From Cytophagales bacterium (GTDB lineage: Bacteria; Bacteroidota; Bacteroidia; Cytophagales; Flammeovirgaceae): a stretch of DNA of 64,000 bases. The position numbers were made by a program, and so were the translations under genes. The stretch is from positions 358,057-422,056 of the forward strand of contig JANWWC010000003.1 of assembly GCA_025056215.1 (NCBI GenBank). The letters run 5' to 3'. Under the pieces are notes generated by a model. That model did not search any database. It was not told the DNA's origin and worked only from the letters and a program-made list of their open reading frames with translations. This document shows positions 25,969 through 34,780 of this stretch, one piece after another. Numbering within the stretch: position 1 is the stretch's first letter; each line of letters opens with the position of its first letter.

Positions 25969-26832
25969 ATGAGTATAATAACAGACACAAAAAAGCTTTT
26001 TGTAACAATTGACAGCAACTCAGGTTTTTGCTTTGGAGTAGTATACGCCATCGAAATAGCAGAGGAAATTCTCAATGAAGAAGGCAAATTATATTGCTTA
26101 GGAGATATTGTACACAACGATGAAGAAGTAAAAAGGTTAGAAAAAAAAGGCCTTCGAATTATTACTCATCAAGAACTAAAGAATTTGTATCGAGAAAAAG
26201 TGCTCATCCGGGCGCACGGAGAGCCTGCTTCTACCTACAAAATTGCTTTAGAAAATGAACTCGAATTGATAGATGCTTCTTGCCCAGTAGTTTTGAAATT
26301 GCAAAATCGGATTAAAAACTCTTATGACAAAAATGAAAAGATATACATCTACGGAAAACATGGGCATGCTGAAGTAATTGGTCTAAAGGCTCAAACAAAC
26401 AATGAAGCAGTAGTATTTCAATCTTTAGAAGAATTAGACCTTAGTAAATTGCCCTCAGAAATCACGTTGTACAGCCAAACGACAAAAAGCACTGCAGAAT
26501 TTTATTCGATTAAAGAAAAGTTAGAATCTTACGGGATTAAAGTAAATGCAAATGATACAATTTGCCGACAAGTATCCAACCGCGACGAAGCTTTGCGAAA
26601 GTTTGCTAAGCAGTTCAACAGGATCGTATTTGTTTCTGGAACAAAGTCTTCTAATGGGAAAGTGCTCTACCAGGTTTGTAAAGAAGTAAACCCCAACACT
26701 TATTTTGTGTCTCATCCTGATGAACTACAACCTGACTGGTTTGAAGAACGAGACACTGTAGGTGTATGCGGAGCTACTTCTACTCCGATGTGGCTTATGG
26801 AAAGTGTGAAAGAGCGTTTAGAAAGTTTTTAA
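25969..26832 (+). CDS. ispH: 4-Hydroxy-3-methylbut-2-enyl diphosphate reductase
   Basis: 287 residues. Makes IPP and DMAPP in the last step of the MEP isoprenoid pathway, using a [4Fe-4S] cluster. Cluster cysteines are C21 (SGFCFGV), C105 (DASCPVV) and C199 (DTICRQVSNR); substrate residues H49 (DIVHN), H83 (RAHGEP), E135 (GHAEVIG) and T171/T172 (SQTTKST) are present. Its presence shows the organism uses the MEP route, not mevalonate. A hairpin follows at 26831-26868, just before lysA. Confidence 0.97.
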   Translation: MSIITDTKKLFVTIDSNSGFCFGVVYAIEIAEEILNEEGKLYCLGDIVHNDEEVKRLEKKGLRIITHQELKNLYREKVLIRAHGEPASTYKIALENELELIDASCPVVLKLQNRIKNSYDKNEKIYIYGKHGHAEVIGLKAQTNNEAVVFQSLEELDLSKLPSEITLYSQTTKSTAEFYSIKEKLESYGIKVNANDTICRQVSNRDEALRKFAKQFNRIVFVSGTKSSNGKVLYQVCKEVNPNTYFVSHPDELQPDWFEERDTVGVCGATSTPMWLMESVKERLESF

Positions 26833-26868
26833 AAGAAGTTTTGCTAATTTCGCACAAACTTCTTTTTT
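26831..26868 (+). terminator. Hairpin with T run directly ahead of the lysA start codon
   Basis: AAAAGAAGTTT (26831-26841) pairs with AAACTTCTTTT (26856-26866), and TGC/GCA inside extend the stem to ~14 bp with one bulged base. A T run ends at the base before the lysA ATG (26869). It has the form of an intrinsic terminator for ispH, but since it abuts lysA it could also attenuate or occlude lysA expression. The stem is AT-rich, so strength is uncertain. Confidence 0.55.
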
Positions 26869-28128
26869 ATGGAATATCAAAACGGAAAATATACGCTCCA
26901 AGGAATTTCGTTGGAAGAAATAGCACAAGAATTCGGCACTCCTCTCTACATCTACGACGGCAACAAAATAATTTCTCAGTATCATCGTTTGCATCAAGCT
27001 TTTTCAGGAGTAAGCATCAAGTTAAAATATGCCTGCAAGGCAAACACAAATATTAGCATCATTAAACTACTCAAGCAACAAGGAGCAGGGCTCGATGCTG
27101 TTTCCATTCAAGAAGCTCGCATCGGTTTAATGGCTGGGTATTCTCCTAGTCAAATTATGTTTACTCCGAACTGTGTAGATTTTTCTGAAATGGAAGAAGC
27201 GATTGAGCTTGGTTTAGTATTAAATTTAGATAGTTTACCTGCTTTAGAATATTTTGGAAAAAAATACGGAAATCGAGTACCAATTTGTCTAAGAATCCGA
27301 CCTGGTATTACAGCAGGAGGAAATTCTAATATTCAGGTAGGACATAACCGCTCCAAGTTTGGTTTGCCACTCGACCAACTTCCACAGGCTAAAGAAATTA
27401 TTCAACGCTATCAGCTCAATGTAGTAGGGTTGCACAAACACTCTGGTTCGGATATTAAAGAGACAGATGCTTTTGTGCGCGGAGCTAACCTTCTTTTTGA
27501 TTTGGCAATAGGATTTCCAAATTTGACTTTCATTGATTTAGGAAGTGGTTTTAAAGTCGCTTATAAAGCAGGCGATATCGTAACAAACATAGAAGAATTA
27601 GGAGCAAAAGTATCCATAACCTTTCAAGAATTTTGTAGAAAATACGGCAAAAATCTTGAGCTTTGGTTTGAACCAGGTAAGTTTTTAGTGAGTGAAGCGG
27701 GATACTTTCTAGTAACTGTCTCTTTAGTTAAAGAAACTACAGAAACAACTTTTGTAGGAGTCCATTCTGGCTTCAATCACTTAATTCGCCCCATGTTTTA
27801 CCATGCGCATCACGATATTATTAACATTTCTAATCCTGAGGGAGAGAAAAAAACATATGATGTAGTAGGTTATATTTGTGAAACAGACACTTTTTCGAGA
27901 GATTGTTCTCTTTCCGAAGTGCGCCGAGGTGATATTTTGTGTTTTAAAAATGCTGGTGCTTATGGATATAGTATGGCTTCAAATTATAATTCTCGCCCCC
28001 GCCCCGCAGAAGTACTTGTTCTCAACGGAAATATATACCTCATTCGCCAACGCGAAGGACTTCAAGATTTAATGCAGCATCAAATTGATATTTTTCAAAG
28101 TATTTCTGTTTGTAAAAATTCGGCATAA
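26869..28128 (+). CDS. lysA: Diaminopimelate decarboxylase
   Basis: 419 residues, PLP-dependent fold-type III. It converts meso-diaminopimelate to lysine. The PLP lysine is K57 in KYACKANTN; other landmarks are GLHKHSGSDI (phosphate loop), LDLG-type SGFKVAY, WFEPGKFLV and the active-site C in GYICETDTF. The C-terminal GAYGYSMASNYNSRPRPAEV also fits. The start is the first ATG after the hairpin. Directly followed by rbfA (68 bases), possibly the same transcript. Confidence 0.95.
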   Translation: MEYQNGKYTLQGISLEEIAQEFGTPLYIYDGNKIISQYHRLHQAFSGVSIKLKYACKANTNISIIKLLKQQGAGLDAVSIQEARIGLMAGYSPSQIMFTPNCVDFSEMEEAIELGLVLNLDSLPALEYFGKKYGNRVPICLRIRPGITAGGNSNIQVGHNRSKFGLPLDQLPQAKEIIQRYQLNVVGLHKHSGSDIKETDAFVRGANLLFDLAIGFPNLTFIDLGSGFKVAYKAGDIVTNIEELGAKVSITFQEFCRKYGKNLELWFEPGKFLVSEAGYFLVTVSLVKETTETTFVGVHSGFNHLIRPMFYHAHHDIINISNPEGEKKTYDVVGYICETDTFSRDCSLSEVRRGDILCFKNAGAYGYSMASNYNSRPRPAEVLVLNGNIYLIRQREGLQDLMQHQIDIFQSISVCKNSA

Positions 28129-28196
28129 AAGTTGAAAAAACTCTTTTTATGCGAAATTTTTATTATCTTTCCAAATAGAAATCGGGAAGTCATATC

Positions 28197-28571
28197 ATGC
28201 AAGGAACGAGACAAAAAAAACTGGCTCGCCAAATTCAAAGAGATTTGGCTGATATTTTTGCTAAAGAAATGCGAAGCACCTTCGATAATGCTTTTATTAC
28301 GGTTACAGATGTCATCTGCACACCTGATTTGAGCATTGCAAGGGTATATCTTAGCTTCATGCTGGTAAAAAATCGCCAAGAAATGCTTGAAAAAATAGAA
28401 GAGAACAACAAACTTATTCGCCAAAAGTTAGCTTTGCGTCTTAAAGATACGGTGCGAAAAATTCCTGAATTGCATTTTTATTATGATGATACGGCAGATG
28501 TACAAGAACAAGTAAATAAATTGTTTGAAAACATCGTAATTCCTCCAAAAACTCCTGATGAAAAACTATAA
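28197..28571 (+). CDS. rbfA: Ribosome-binding factor A
   Basis: 124 residues. A KH-fold protein that binds the 30S subunit late in its maturation and helps process the 5' end of 16S rRNA. Motifs: TRQKKLARQIQRDLADIF, ITVTDVICTPDLSIARVYLSF and LRLKDTVRKIPELHFYYDDT, the last being the typical KH end. A TATCTTTC element upstream is only a loose match to a promoter. Followed by an amidohydrolase 12 bases on. Confidence 0.94.
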   Translation: MQGTRQKKLARQIQRDLADIFAKEMRSTFDNAFITVTDVICTPDLSIARVYLSFMLVKNRQEMLEKIEENNKLIRQKLALRLKDTVRKIPELHFYYDDTADVQEQVNKLFENIVIPPKTPDEKL

Positions 28572-28583
28572 AACCACTAAAAT

Positions 28584-29426
28584 ATGATAGATACGCATTT
28601 ACATCTTTGGGATTTAAACCGAAATCGATACGGGTGGCTGGAAGGGAATACTACTGTTCTTAATAAAACCTACTTATGGGAAGATATTGAGCCAGAAATA
28701 AGCAGTAACGAAGTAAAAGGCGTAGTTTTAGTACAAGCGGATAATCATTTTGGTGACACTGATTTTATGTTAGAAAATGCTCGTAAGCATTCACTTATTC
28801 GAGGAGTAGTTGGGTGGTTGCCTTTATTGTCAGTGCGCGAAACAGAAGAAAAGTTAGCATTTTATTCCCAAAATTCTTATTTTAAAGGAATTCGCCATCT
28901 TATTCATGATGAAAAAAATTCTCGTTGGCTTTTGCAGCCTTCAGTAATGGAAAGTTTAGAGTTAGTAGCAAAAGCAAATCTGTCTTATGATGTAGTGGGA
29001 GTCCTTTCTGAGCATTTAGAATGCGCTATGCAAATTGCGGAAAAGATTCCTTCTCTTCGCTTGGTATTAGATCATTTAAACAAACCGGGTGTTAATATTT
29101 CTATAGATACATGGAAAACACTTCTTAAACGCGCTGCTTCTTATCCGAATATTTATGTAAAAATTTCCGGATTAGGAGACTGTACTCAAAAGCCTTTTAC
29201 ATGGACAGCAGAAGATATTAAACCTTGGATAGATTTTGTAATAGAGACTTTTGGAGTAGAGCGCTGTATGATAGGAAGTGATTATCCTGTAGCTCTTCTA
29301 TCGGGAAGCTATAGCTTTACACTTTCTTGTTATAAAGAATGTATTCTTTCTTTAGTGTCAGATTCCGAAGCTAAAAAGATTTTTTCTACGAATGCTACTT
29401 CATTTTATCGGTTAACTGATATTTAA
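28584..29426 (+). CDS. Amidohydrolase family protein (COG3618, fuconolactonase-like)
   Basis: 280 residues, TIM barrel of the amidohydrolase-2 type. MIDTHLHLWD gives metal-site H5 and H7; FKGIRHLIHDE, LVLDHLNKPGV and MIGSDYPVALL are conserved in L-fucono- or L-rhamnono-lactonases and related enzymes. It likely hydrolyses a sugar lactone, but no other fucose or rhamnose gene is near. It starts 12 bases after rbfA and overlaps the convergent alkyltransferase-like gene by 15 bases. Confidence 0.88.
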   Translation: MIDTHLHLWDLNRNRYGWLEGNTTVLNKTYLWEDIEPEISSNEVKGVVLVQADNHFGDTDFMLENARKHSLIRGVVGWLPLLSVRETEEKLAFYSQNSYFKGIRHLIHDEKNSRWLLQPSVMESLELVAKANLSYDVVGVLSEHLECAMQIAEKIPSLRLVLDHLNKPGVNISIDTWKTLLKRAASYPNIYVKISGLGDCTQKPFTWTAEDIKPWIDFVIETFGVERCMIGSDYPVALLSGSYSFTLSCYKECILSLVSDSEAKKIFSTNATSFYRLTDI

Positions 29427-29756
29427 AGTTTCCCATAAAGATTTAGGATGCCAAAATACTTGCTCAAAGTTTTGAATTTGATCGTTTTCGATACGAATGC
29501 CTTCTTTTTCGAGAGCTTCTTGCATAGCAGTGGGAGTTGCAAAGTGATGTTTGCCTGTAAGAATTCCCTTTCGATTTACGACGCGGTGTGCTGGTATGTC
29601 AGGGTGAATATGAGAATGGTTCATTGCCCAACCGACCATGCGCGCGCTGCTCTTACTACCTAAAAATTCTGCAATAGCGCCGTAAGTAGTTACACGCCCA
29701 AATGGAATTTGACGTACGACGGCGTATACATCTTCAAAAAAATTTGTTTTGTTCAT
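29412..29756 (-). CDS. Alkyltransferase-like protein (MGMT fold, Ala in place of active-site Cys)
   Basis: 114 residues from ATG complement 29756; the frame stays open 56 codons further upstream, but that part has no family character. The MGMT DNA-binding module is clear: FGRVTTYGAIAEFLGSKSSARMVGWAMN with Y25 and arginine finger R39. The PCHR motif of real methyltransferases is PAHRVV here (A56), so the protein cannot accept an alkyl group. ATL proteins instead flip alkylated guanines and mark them for nucleotide excision repair. Inference from the family: the same role here. Confidence 0.9.
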   Translation of the reverse strand: MNKTNFFEDVYAVVRQIPFGRVTTYGAIAEFLGSKSSARMVGWAMNHSHIHPDIPAHRVVNRKGILTGKHHFATPTAMQEALEKEGIRIENDQIQNFEQVFWHPKSLWETLNIS

Positions 29757-30039
29757 TGCCTTAGAAAACTTGTATCCTAAATTTCCATTAAACAAAATCG
29801 ATTCGACCTTAAAAAGATTACGTTGCAACAAATTGTTAGGTTTACATCGAGCTTTTTTCATAAAATACCTTTTCGCTGGCATTAAGAGATTCTTAGAACT
29901 CATGAGCATCGAAGTACAAACCAATTACCGATGCATTAGGTGAATTTGTTTATTTCTTTTGGTGATTGAGTATTTTTTCTACATCTTGCCAGAAAGAGTC
30001 ATAAAATCTACAACCAAATAATTTAAATCATTATCATTT

Positions 30040-31440
30040 ATGGAGTACCGCATCGAAAGAGATACAATGGGAGAAGTAAGAGTGCCTGCTCATGTATACT
30101 GGGGTGCTCAAACACAGCGTTCTATTCAAAATTTTGATATTGCGAGAGGACTGCATACGATGCCTATCGAGGTAATTCGAGCTTTTGCTTGTTTAAAGAA
30201 GGCAGCAGCTTTAGTAAACTACGAACTGGGAGTTTTATCTAAAGAAAAGGCAGATATTATTGCAAAAGTTTGCGATGAAATATTAGACGGTAAACTCGAT
30301 GATCAGTTTCCGTTAGTAGTGTGGCAAACTGGCTCAGGAACACAATCTAACATGAACGTAAATGAAGTAATAGCCAATCGCGCTCATGTTTTGTTGGGAG
30401 GAAGTTTGTTGGATGAAAAAAAATTGCTTAATCCTAATGATGATGTAAATAAATCACAGTCATCAAACGATACTTTTCCTACAGCGATGCACATTGCTAC
30501 TTATTTATACATTGAAAAAGAAATGTTGCCCAAAGTGAAATCTCTTCGCGATACTTTGGCACAAAAAGCGGAAGCATTCAAAGATATCGTTAAAATCGGA
30601 AGAACTCACTTTATGGATGCTACTCCTCTCACATTGGGGCAAGAAATGAGCGGATATGTAGCACAACTCGACCATGCTATGAATGCTATTCGCGATAGTT
30701 TTCAACATATTCGAGAACTCGCTCTCGGAGGAACAGCAGTAGGCACAGGACTAAATGCTCCGAAAGGCTATGACATAAAAGTAGCACAAAAAATTTCGGA
30801 GCTCACAGGGTTACCTTTTATAACAGCGCCAAACAAGTTTGAGGCGTTAGCAGCTCACGATGGTATGGTTCGGGTCTCTGGAGCGCTCAAACAATTGGCA
30901 GTTGCTTGTATGAAAATTGGAAACGATATACGCATGTTAGCTTCAGGACCGCGTTGCGGTATCGGTGAAATTTTTATTCCAGATAACGAACCAGGTTCTT
31001 CTATTATGCCAGGCAAAGTAAATCCTACTCAATGCGAAGCAATTACGATGGTAGCTGCACAAGTCATTGGTTTAGATACTGCTGTTGCTGTAGGAGGTTC
31101 TAACGGGCATTTTGAGCTAAATGTGTTTAAGCCGATGATCGTGTTTAATGTACTTACAGCAGCTCGCTTATTAGGAGATGCTTGCCGTTCATTTGATTTA
31201 AATTGTGCTCGTGGAATAGAACCTAATCACACGGCCATCCAGCGAAATCTTGAAAATTCTTTAATGCTGGTAACCGCTTTAAATCCGCATATAGGCTACT
31301 ACAAAGCTGCTGAAATTGCAAAAAAAGCCCATAAAGAAAATAAAACTTTGCGACAAGTTGCGATTGAATTAGGATATGTAACTAGTGAACAGTTTGATCA
31401 ATGGGTAAATCCTAAGAATATGGTGGGCAATTTAGGTTAG
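30040..31440 (+). CDS. fumC: Fumarate hydratase, class II
   Basis: 466 residues. Interconverts fumarate and malate in the TCA cycle. The signature [15 protein letters not shown] of the fumarase/aspartase superfamily, [20 protein letters not shown] and the catalytic [16 protein letters not shown] loop are present, which separates FumC from aspartase (the QTGSGTQ form). Starts at ATG 30040 with no clear SD, as usual here. Followed at 15 bases by the convergent hisIE gene. Confidence 0.96.
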   Translation: MEYRIERDTMGEVRVPAHVYWGAQTQRSIQNFDIARGLHTMPIEVIRAFACLKKAAALVNYELGVLSKEKADIIAKVCDEILDGKLDDQFPLVVWQTGSGTQSNMNVNEVIANRAHVLLGGSLLDEKKLLNPNDDVNKSQSSNDTFPTAMHIATYLYIEKEMLPKVKSLRDTLAQKAEAFKDIVKIGRTHFMDATPLTLGQEMSGYVAQLDHAMNAIRDSFQHIRELALGGTAVGTGLNAPKGYDIKVAQKISELTGLPFITAPNKFEALAAHDGMVRVSGALKQLAVACMKIGNDIRMLASGPRCGIGEIFIPDNEPGSSIMPGKVNPTQCEAITMVAAQVIGLDTAVAVGGSNGHFELNVFKPMIVFNVLTAARLLGDACRSFDLNCARGIEPNHTAIQRNLENSLMLVTALNPHIGYYKAAEIAKKAHKENKTLRQVAIELGYVTSEQFDQWVNPKNMVGNLG

Positions 31441-31455
31441 ACGAATTTTTATATT

Positions 31456-32067
31456 TCAAGATTTTTTTGCAGTAGAAGCATGTCTTTTTTGAAGCACATC
31501 GATTACTTCATCAAGCTTGACTTGCTTAGCTTCTAAAAGAACCAAAAAATGAAAAAGCAAGTCAGCTGCTTCTCCTAAAAAAAATTGTTTATTATTATCT
31601 TTCGCTTCAATGATTAATTCGACAGCTTCTTCTCCTACTTTTTGCGCAATTTTGTTGATTCCTTTTTGAAACAAGCTCGTCGTGTAAGAACCCTCAGGCA
31701 TTTCTTGATGGCGCTTTGCAATGATTTCTTCCAGATAATGCAAAAAAGGAGATTTGCCTGTATTTTTTTCGAAAAAACACGTATCTGCACCCGTGTGGCA
31801 AGTTGGTCCTATAGGGTTTGCCTTAATAAGGATAGTGTCGTCATCGCAGTCTAATTTAATTTCTACTAATTCAAGAAAATGCCCTGAGGTTTCTCCTTTT
31901 GTCCAGAGTTGGTTTCGGCTTCTACTAAAAAAAGTTACGCGATGGGTTTCTAAAGTTTTGCGAAGCGCCTCTTCGTTCATATATCCGAGCATAAGAACTT
32001 TAAGGGTTTGAGCGTCTTGCACAATAGCAGGTACAAGACCACCTTGCTTGCTAAAATTGATTTCCAT
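31456..32067 (-). CDS. hisIE: Bifunctional phosphoribosyl-AMP cyclohydrolase / phosphoribosyl-ATP pyrophosphatase
   Basis: 203 residues from ATG complement 32067 (MEINFSKQGGLVPAIVQD); the longer frame adds 24 residues of no character. HisI half: MLGYMNEEALRKTLET, FFSRSRNQLWTKGETSGH and the metal motif DCDDDTILI...CHTGADTCF. HisE half, from ~115: MPEGSYTTSLFQKGINKIAQKVGEEAVELIIEAK, GEAADLLFHFLVLL. Catalyses steps 2 and 3 of histidine synthesis. The rest of the his genes are elsewhere. Divergent from purA with a 106-base shared region. Confidence 0.95.
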   Translation of the reverse strand: MEINFSKQGGLVPAIVQDAQTLKVLMLGYMNEEALRKTLETHRVTFFSRSRNQLWTKGETSGHFLELVEIKLDCDDDTILIKANPIGPTCHTGADTCFFEKNTGKSPFLHYLEEIIAKRHQEMPEGSYTTSLFQKGINKIAQKVGEEAVELIIEAKDNNKQFFLGEAADLLFHFLVLLEAKQVKLDEVIDVLQKRHASTAKKS

Positions 32068-32094
32068 TTTTATGTTGAATGCTTTAATATTAAA

Positions 32095-32126
32095 TTGCAA
32101 AACTAACAAAAAGAACCTTATATTTG
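32095..32126 (+). promoter_or_regulatory. Promoter of purA
   Basis: TTG (32095-32097), 21-base spacer, then TATATTTG (32119-32126), matching the Bacteroidota housekeeping promoter TTG-N19-21-TAnnTTTG. Transcription would start about 32133, leaving a leader of about 40 bases. Confidence 0.65.
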
Positions 32127-32173
32127 AAGACTTGTTCAAAACAAAGTAGCAGATTTAAGATTGTTTGAATTAA

Positions 32174-33496
32174 ATGGATATCTTGCTTGGTTTGCAGTGG
32201 GGCGATGAAGGAAAGGGAAAAATTGTAGATGTTTTGGCCCCTCGTTACGATGTAGTAGCACGCTTTCAAGGGGGACCTAATGCAGGACATACACTTGAGT
32301 TTGAAGGCAAAAAGTTGGTTTTGCATCAAGTGCCTTCAGGCATCCTTCATCCTCAAATTGCAAATATTATTGGAAATGGAGTCGTACTAGATCCTATCAT
32401 TTTTCGAAAAGAAATTCAAAACATAATTCCATTTGGCGTAGATATACATGCGAATTTATTCATTTCTAAAAAGGCACACCTTATTTTGCCAGCACATCGT
32501 TTGTTAGACGCAGTCTCAGAAGCAAGCAAAGGAGATAAAAAAATTGGTTCAACTCTGAAGGGAATTGGACCTACTTATCGCGATAAAATCGGAAGAAGCG
32601 GTTTGCGAGTGGGAGACACTCTTCTTTCTGATTTTAAGATGCGCTACCAACAAATAAGTGAATGGCATGATATTTTGTTTAAAGGGTATGGCGTAAGTAA
32701 AGATGAACTTTCAAAGCAATTCAAAAAAAATGAAAGAGAAAATTATGAAAACTTTGATGAGTTAGAAAGCGATTTTTGGGAAGGAATTGAATTCTTAAAA
32801 ACGCTTAATTTAATTGATAGCGAATACAAAGTAAACGAGTTAATTCTCAAAGGAAAAAAATTATTGGCAGAAGGAGCACAAGGTACCCTACTTGATGTTG
32901 ATTTTGGTTCATATCCTTTTGTAACTAGTTCTAACACTTTTGCAGCTGGTGCTTGCACAGGGTTAGGAGTAGCTCCTCGTTATGTAAGAGAAGTTTTTGG
33001 CATTTTTAAAGCATATTGTACGCGTGTAGGAGGGGGTCCTTTTCCTACTGAACTTCGAGACGAAACGGGAGATAACATTCGCAAAATAGGCAATGAGTTT
33101 GGCTCCACTACAGGAAGACCGCGCCGAACAGGTTGGTTGGATTTACCTGCTTTGCGTTATGCTATTATGTTGAATGGGGTTACGCACCTTTTTATGATGA
33201 AAGCAGATGTTTTTAATACTTTTGATGAGATCAAAGTTTGCACACATTATCGTTTGCCTGATGGTTCATTAGTGGATTCTTTTCCTTATGATTTGTGTGA
33301 TATTAAGCTTGAACCTGTTTACGTGACCTTCAAAGGATGGAAAACAAATATTTCTAAGGTCAAAGAATATCACCTTCTCCCAGATTTATTCAAAAAGTAT
33401 GTGGAATTTATAGAAAAACAAACAGGTGTTCCTATTACGATTATTTCTTTAAGTCCTGATAGGAAAGACACTATCTTTCGCAAACCTCACTGGTAA
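32174..33496 (+). CDS. purA: Adenylosuccinate synthetase
   Basis: 440 residues. Joins IMP and aspartate with GTP to make adenylosuccinate for AMP. The start MDILLGLQWGDEGKGKIVD contains the catalytic GDEGKGK loop; RFQGGPNAGHT, KIGSTLKGIGPTYRDKIGRSG, TGRPRRTGWLDLPALRYA also fit. C-terminus complete (VPITIISLSPDRKDTI). Its own promoter is upstream. It ends 8 bases from the convergent MlaD gene. Confidence 0.97.
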   Translation: MDILLGLQWGDEGKGKIVDVLAPRYDVVARFQGGPNAGHTLEFEGKKLVLHQVPSGILHPQIANIIGNGVVLDPIIFRKEIQNIIPFGVDIHANLFISKKAHLILPAHRLLDAVSEASKGDKKIGSTLKGIGPTYRDKIGRSGLRVGDTLLSDFKMRYQQISEWHDILFKGYGVSKDELSKQFKKNERENYENFDELESDFWEGIEFLKTLNLIDSEYKVNELILKGKKLLAEGAQGTLLDVDFGSYPFVTSSNTFAAGACTGLGVAPRYVREVFGIFKAYCTRVGGGPFPTELRDETGDNIRKIGNEFGSTTGRPRRTGWLDLPALRYAIMLNGVTHLFMMKADVFNTFDEIKVCTHYRLPDGSLVDSFPYDLCDIKLEPVYVTFKGWKTNISKVKEYHLLPDLFKKYVEFIEKQTGVPITIISLSPDRKDTIFRKPHW

Positions 33497-33504
33497 GGTT
33501 CTTT

Positions 33505-34437
33505 CTATTTTTTTTCCTTTCTGCCAAAAATTGAAAAGTGAACATATCGTTTAGGATGTTTTCTAAAATCGACTAATAAACTGTCTAAATCTTTTAAGGT
33601 CTGATTAGAATTTACATACAAAGCACTGTCTTTTAATAACTTTCCGAGTGTCCCTTGCGCTTCGTTAATAGCTGTAAGCGATTGATTGATAGATGTTAAG
33701 CTTTGTTGAATTTTTTCGGACATGGTACCTAATTGCATTGCTTTGACACTATCGGCAATATGATTCATCTTGATGAGAAGTGGTTTGAGTTCTTTTTCTG
33801 TTTCTACTAACGATTTAGAAAGAGCAGATAAATTGTTGGTGATGCTCAAAAGATTTTTGCGATTTTCAGCAATTAAGGAAGCAGAATTTCCCGTAAGTAC
33901 AGCGACGTTTTTTATAATTTGCTGAATGGTATCGCTCATTTTATCGAACGTAGCAAGGACGTTATTAACGCGAAACAAAATAGTATCCGCTTGTTGGATA
34001 AGAGGCATTGCGCGTTCAGTGGCTTGGCTTGCAATTCCTCTTTCAAAAACACCTTGGATTGTATCTTGATGCTGAAGAAGACGCCCTTTAGGGTTATAAA
34101 GGATTTCTATGGTTTTACCTCCCAACAATCCTGCATCTTTTAGCACTAATACACAAGAATCCGTAAGGCGAATGCTCGCATCGATATCTAAAGTGACGAG
34201 CATTTTGATTGCTTTTCCTTGCAAGATATCGATGCTTTGCACTCTTCCTACAGGCATTCCTTGCAGCACTACGAGATTAGACTCTTGAAGTCCGTCAATG
34301 TTATCATATACTACATAATATTGATGCGTTTTAGAGAAAAGCTCAACGCCTTTTAAGAAATTAAAACCGATGTACAGAATAGTGCCGCTTACAATTGTTA
34401 ATAAGCCAACTTTAATTTCTTTAGATAACTTTAGCAC
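33505..34437 (-). CDS. MlaD family (MCE-domain) lipid transport protein
   Basis: 310 residues. An N-terminal membrane anchor (about 9-28, KVGLLTIVSGTILYIGFNFL) and one MCE domain (about 38-115; YVVYDNIDGLQESNLVVLQGMPVGRV, GLLGGKTIEILY) place it in the MlaD/Mce family, whose hexameric rings carry phospholipids across the periplasm with an MlaEF ABC transporter. The remainder is a long helical coiled-coil region (130-285). mlaE/mlaF are not adjacent. Follows DUF3467 by 21 bases in a TPR-DUF3467-MlaD unit. Confidence 0.9.
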   Translation of the reverse strand: MLKLSKEIKVGLLTIVSGTILYIGFNFLKGVELFSKTHQYYVVYDNIDGLQESNLVVLQGMPVGRVQSIDILQGKAIKMLVTLDIDASIRLTDSCVLVLKDAGLLGGKTIEILYNPKGRLLQHQDTIQGVFERGIASQATERAMPLIQQADTILFRVNNVLATFDKMSDTIQQIIKNVAVLTGNSASLIAENRKNLLSITNNLSALSKSLVETEKELKPLLIKMNHIADSVKAMQLGTMSEKIQQSLTSINQSLTAINEAQGTLGKLLKDSALYVNSNQTLKDLDSLLVDFRKHPKRYVHFSIFGRKEKK

Positions 34438-34458
34438 GGCAGATTTTTTGTTTAATTT

Positions 34459-34776
34459 TTAAGCCTCTCCCATGGTTCCACCAAAGTTCATAGGGAAACG
34501 AGGTGCATCTTCTGTTTGTTTGATTCTGCCAAAAGCTTCTTCATATTTATCGATGTTGTCGCTTAAGGCAGCTAAGAAACGCTTAGCGTGTTCAGGAGTC
34601 ATAATGATTCGTGATTTTACTTTTGCTTTAGGAACTCCTGGTAAAATTCTAATAAAGTCAAATACAAACTCGGTGTTGGAGTGGCCTATCATTACTAAAT
34701 TCGAATAAATCCCTTCAGCAACATCTTCATTGAGTTCGATATTGATTTGCCCAGAAGTTTCTTGATGCTTTTCCAT
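34459..34776 (-). CDS. DUF3467 protein
   Basis: 105 residues from ATG complement 34776 (MEKHQETSGQINIELNED), the usual DUF3467 opening; an earlier ATG at 34788 would overlap the TPR gene stop. Conserved phrases: GIYSNLVMIGHSNTEFVFDFIRILPG, AKVKSRIIMTPEHAKRFLAAL. Small cytoplasmic family of Bacteroidota with no known job. It begins 4 bases after the TPR gene ends and precedes the MlaD gene, which suggests a link to envelope processes. Confidence 0.9.
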   Translation of the reverse strand: MEKHQETSGQINIELNEDVAEGIYSNLVMIGHSNTEFVFDFIRILPGVPKAKVKSRIIMTPEHAKRFLAALSDNIDKYEEAFGRIKQTEDAPRFPMNFGGTMGEA

Positions 34777-34780
34777 AATG

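Noticed and set aside
26833..26868. Lysine riboswitch ahead of lysA
   Set aside because: The gap is only 36 bases, far too short for the lysine aptamer; only a simple hairpin is present.
29757..29924. 56-codon N-terminal extension of the alkyltransferase-like protein
   Set aside because: No family similarity before MNKTNFF and the family normally starts close to that point.
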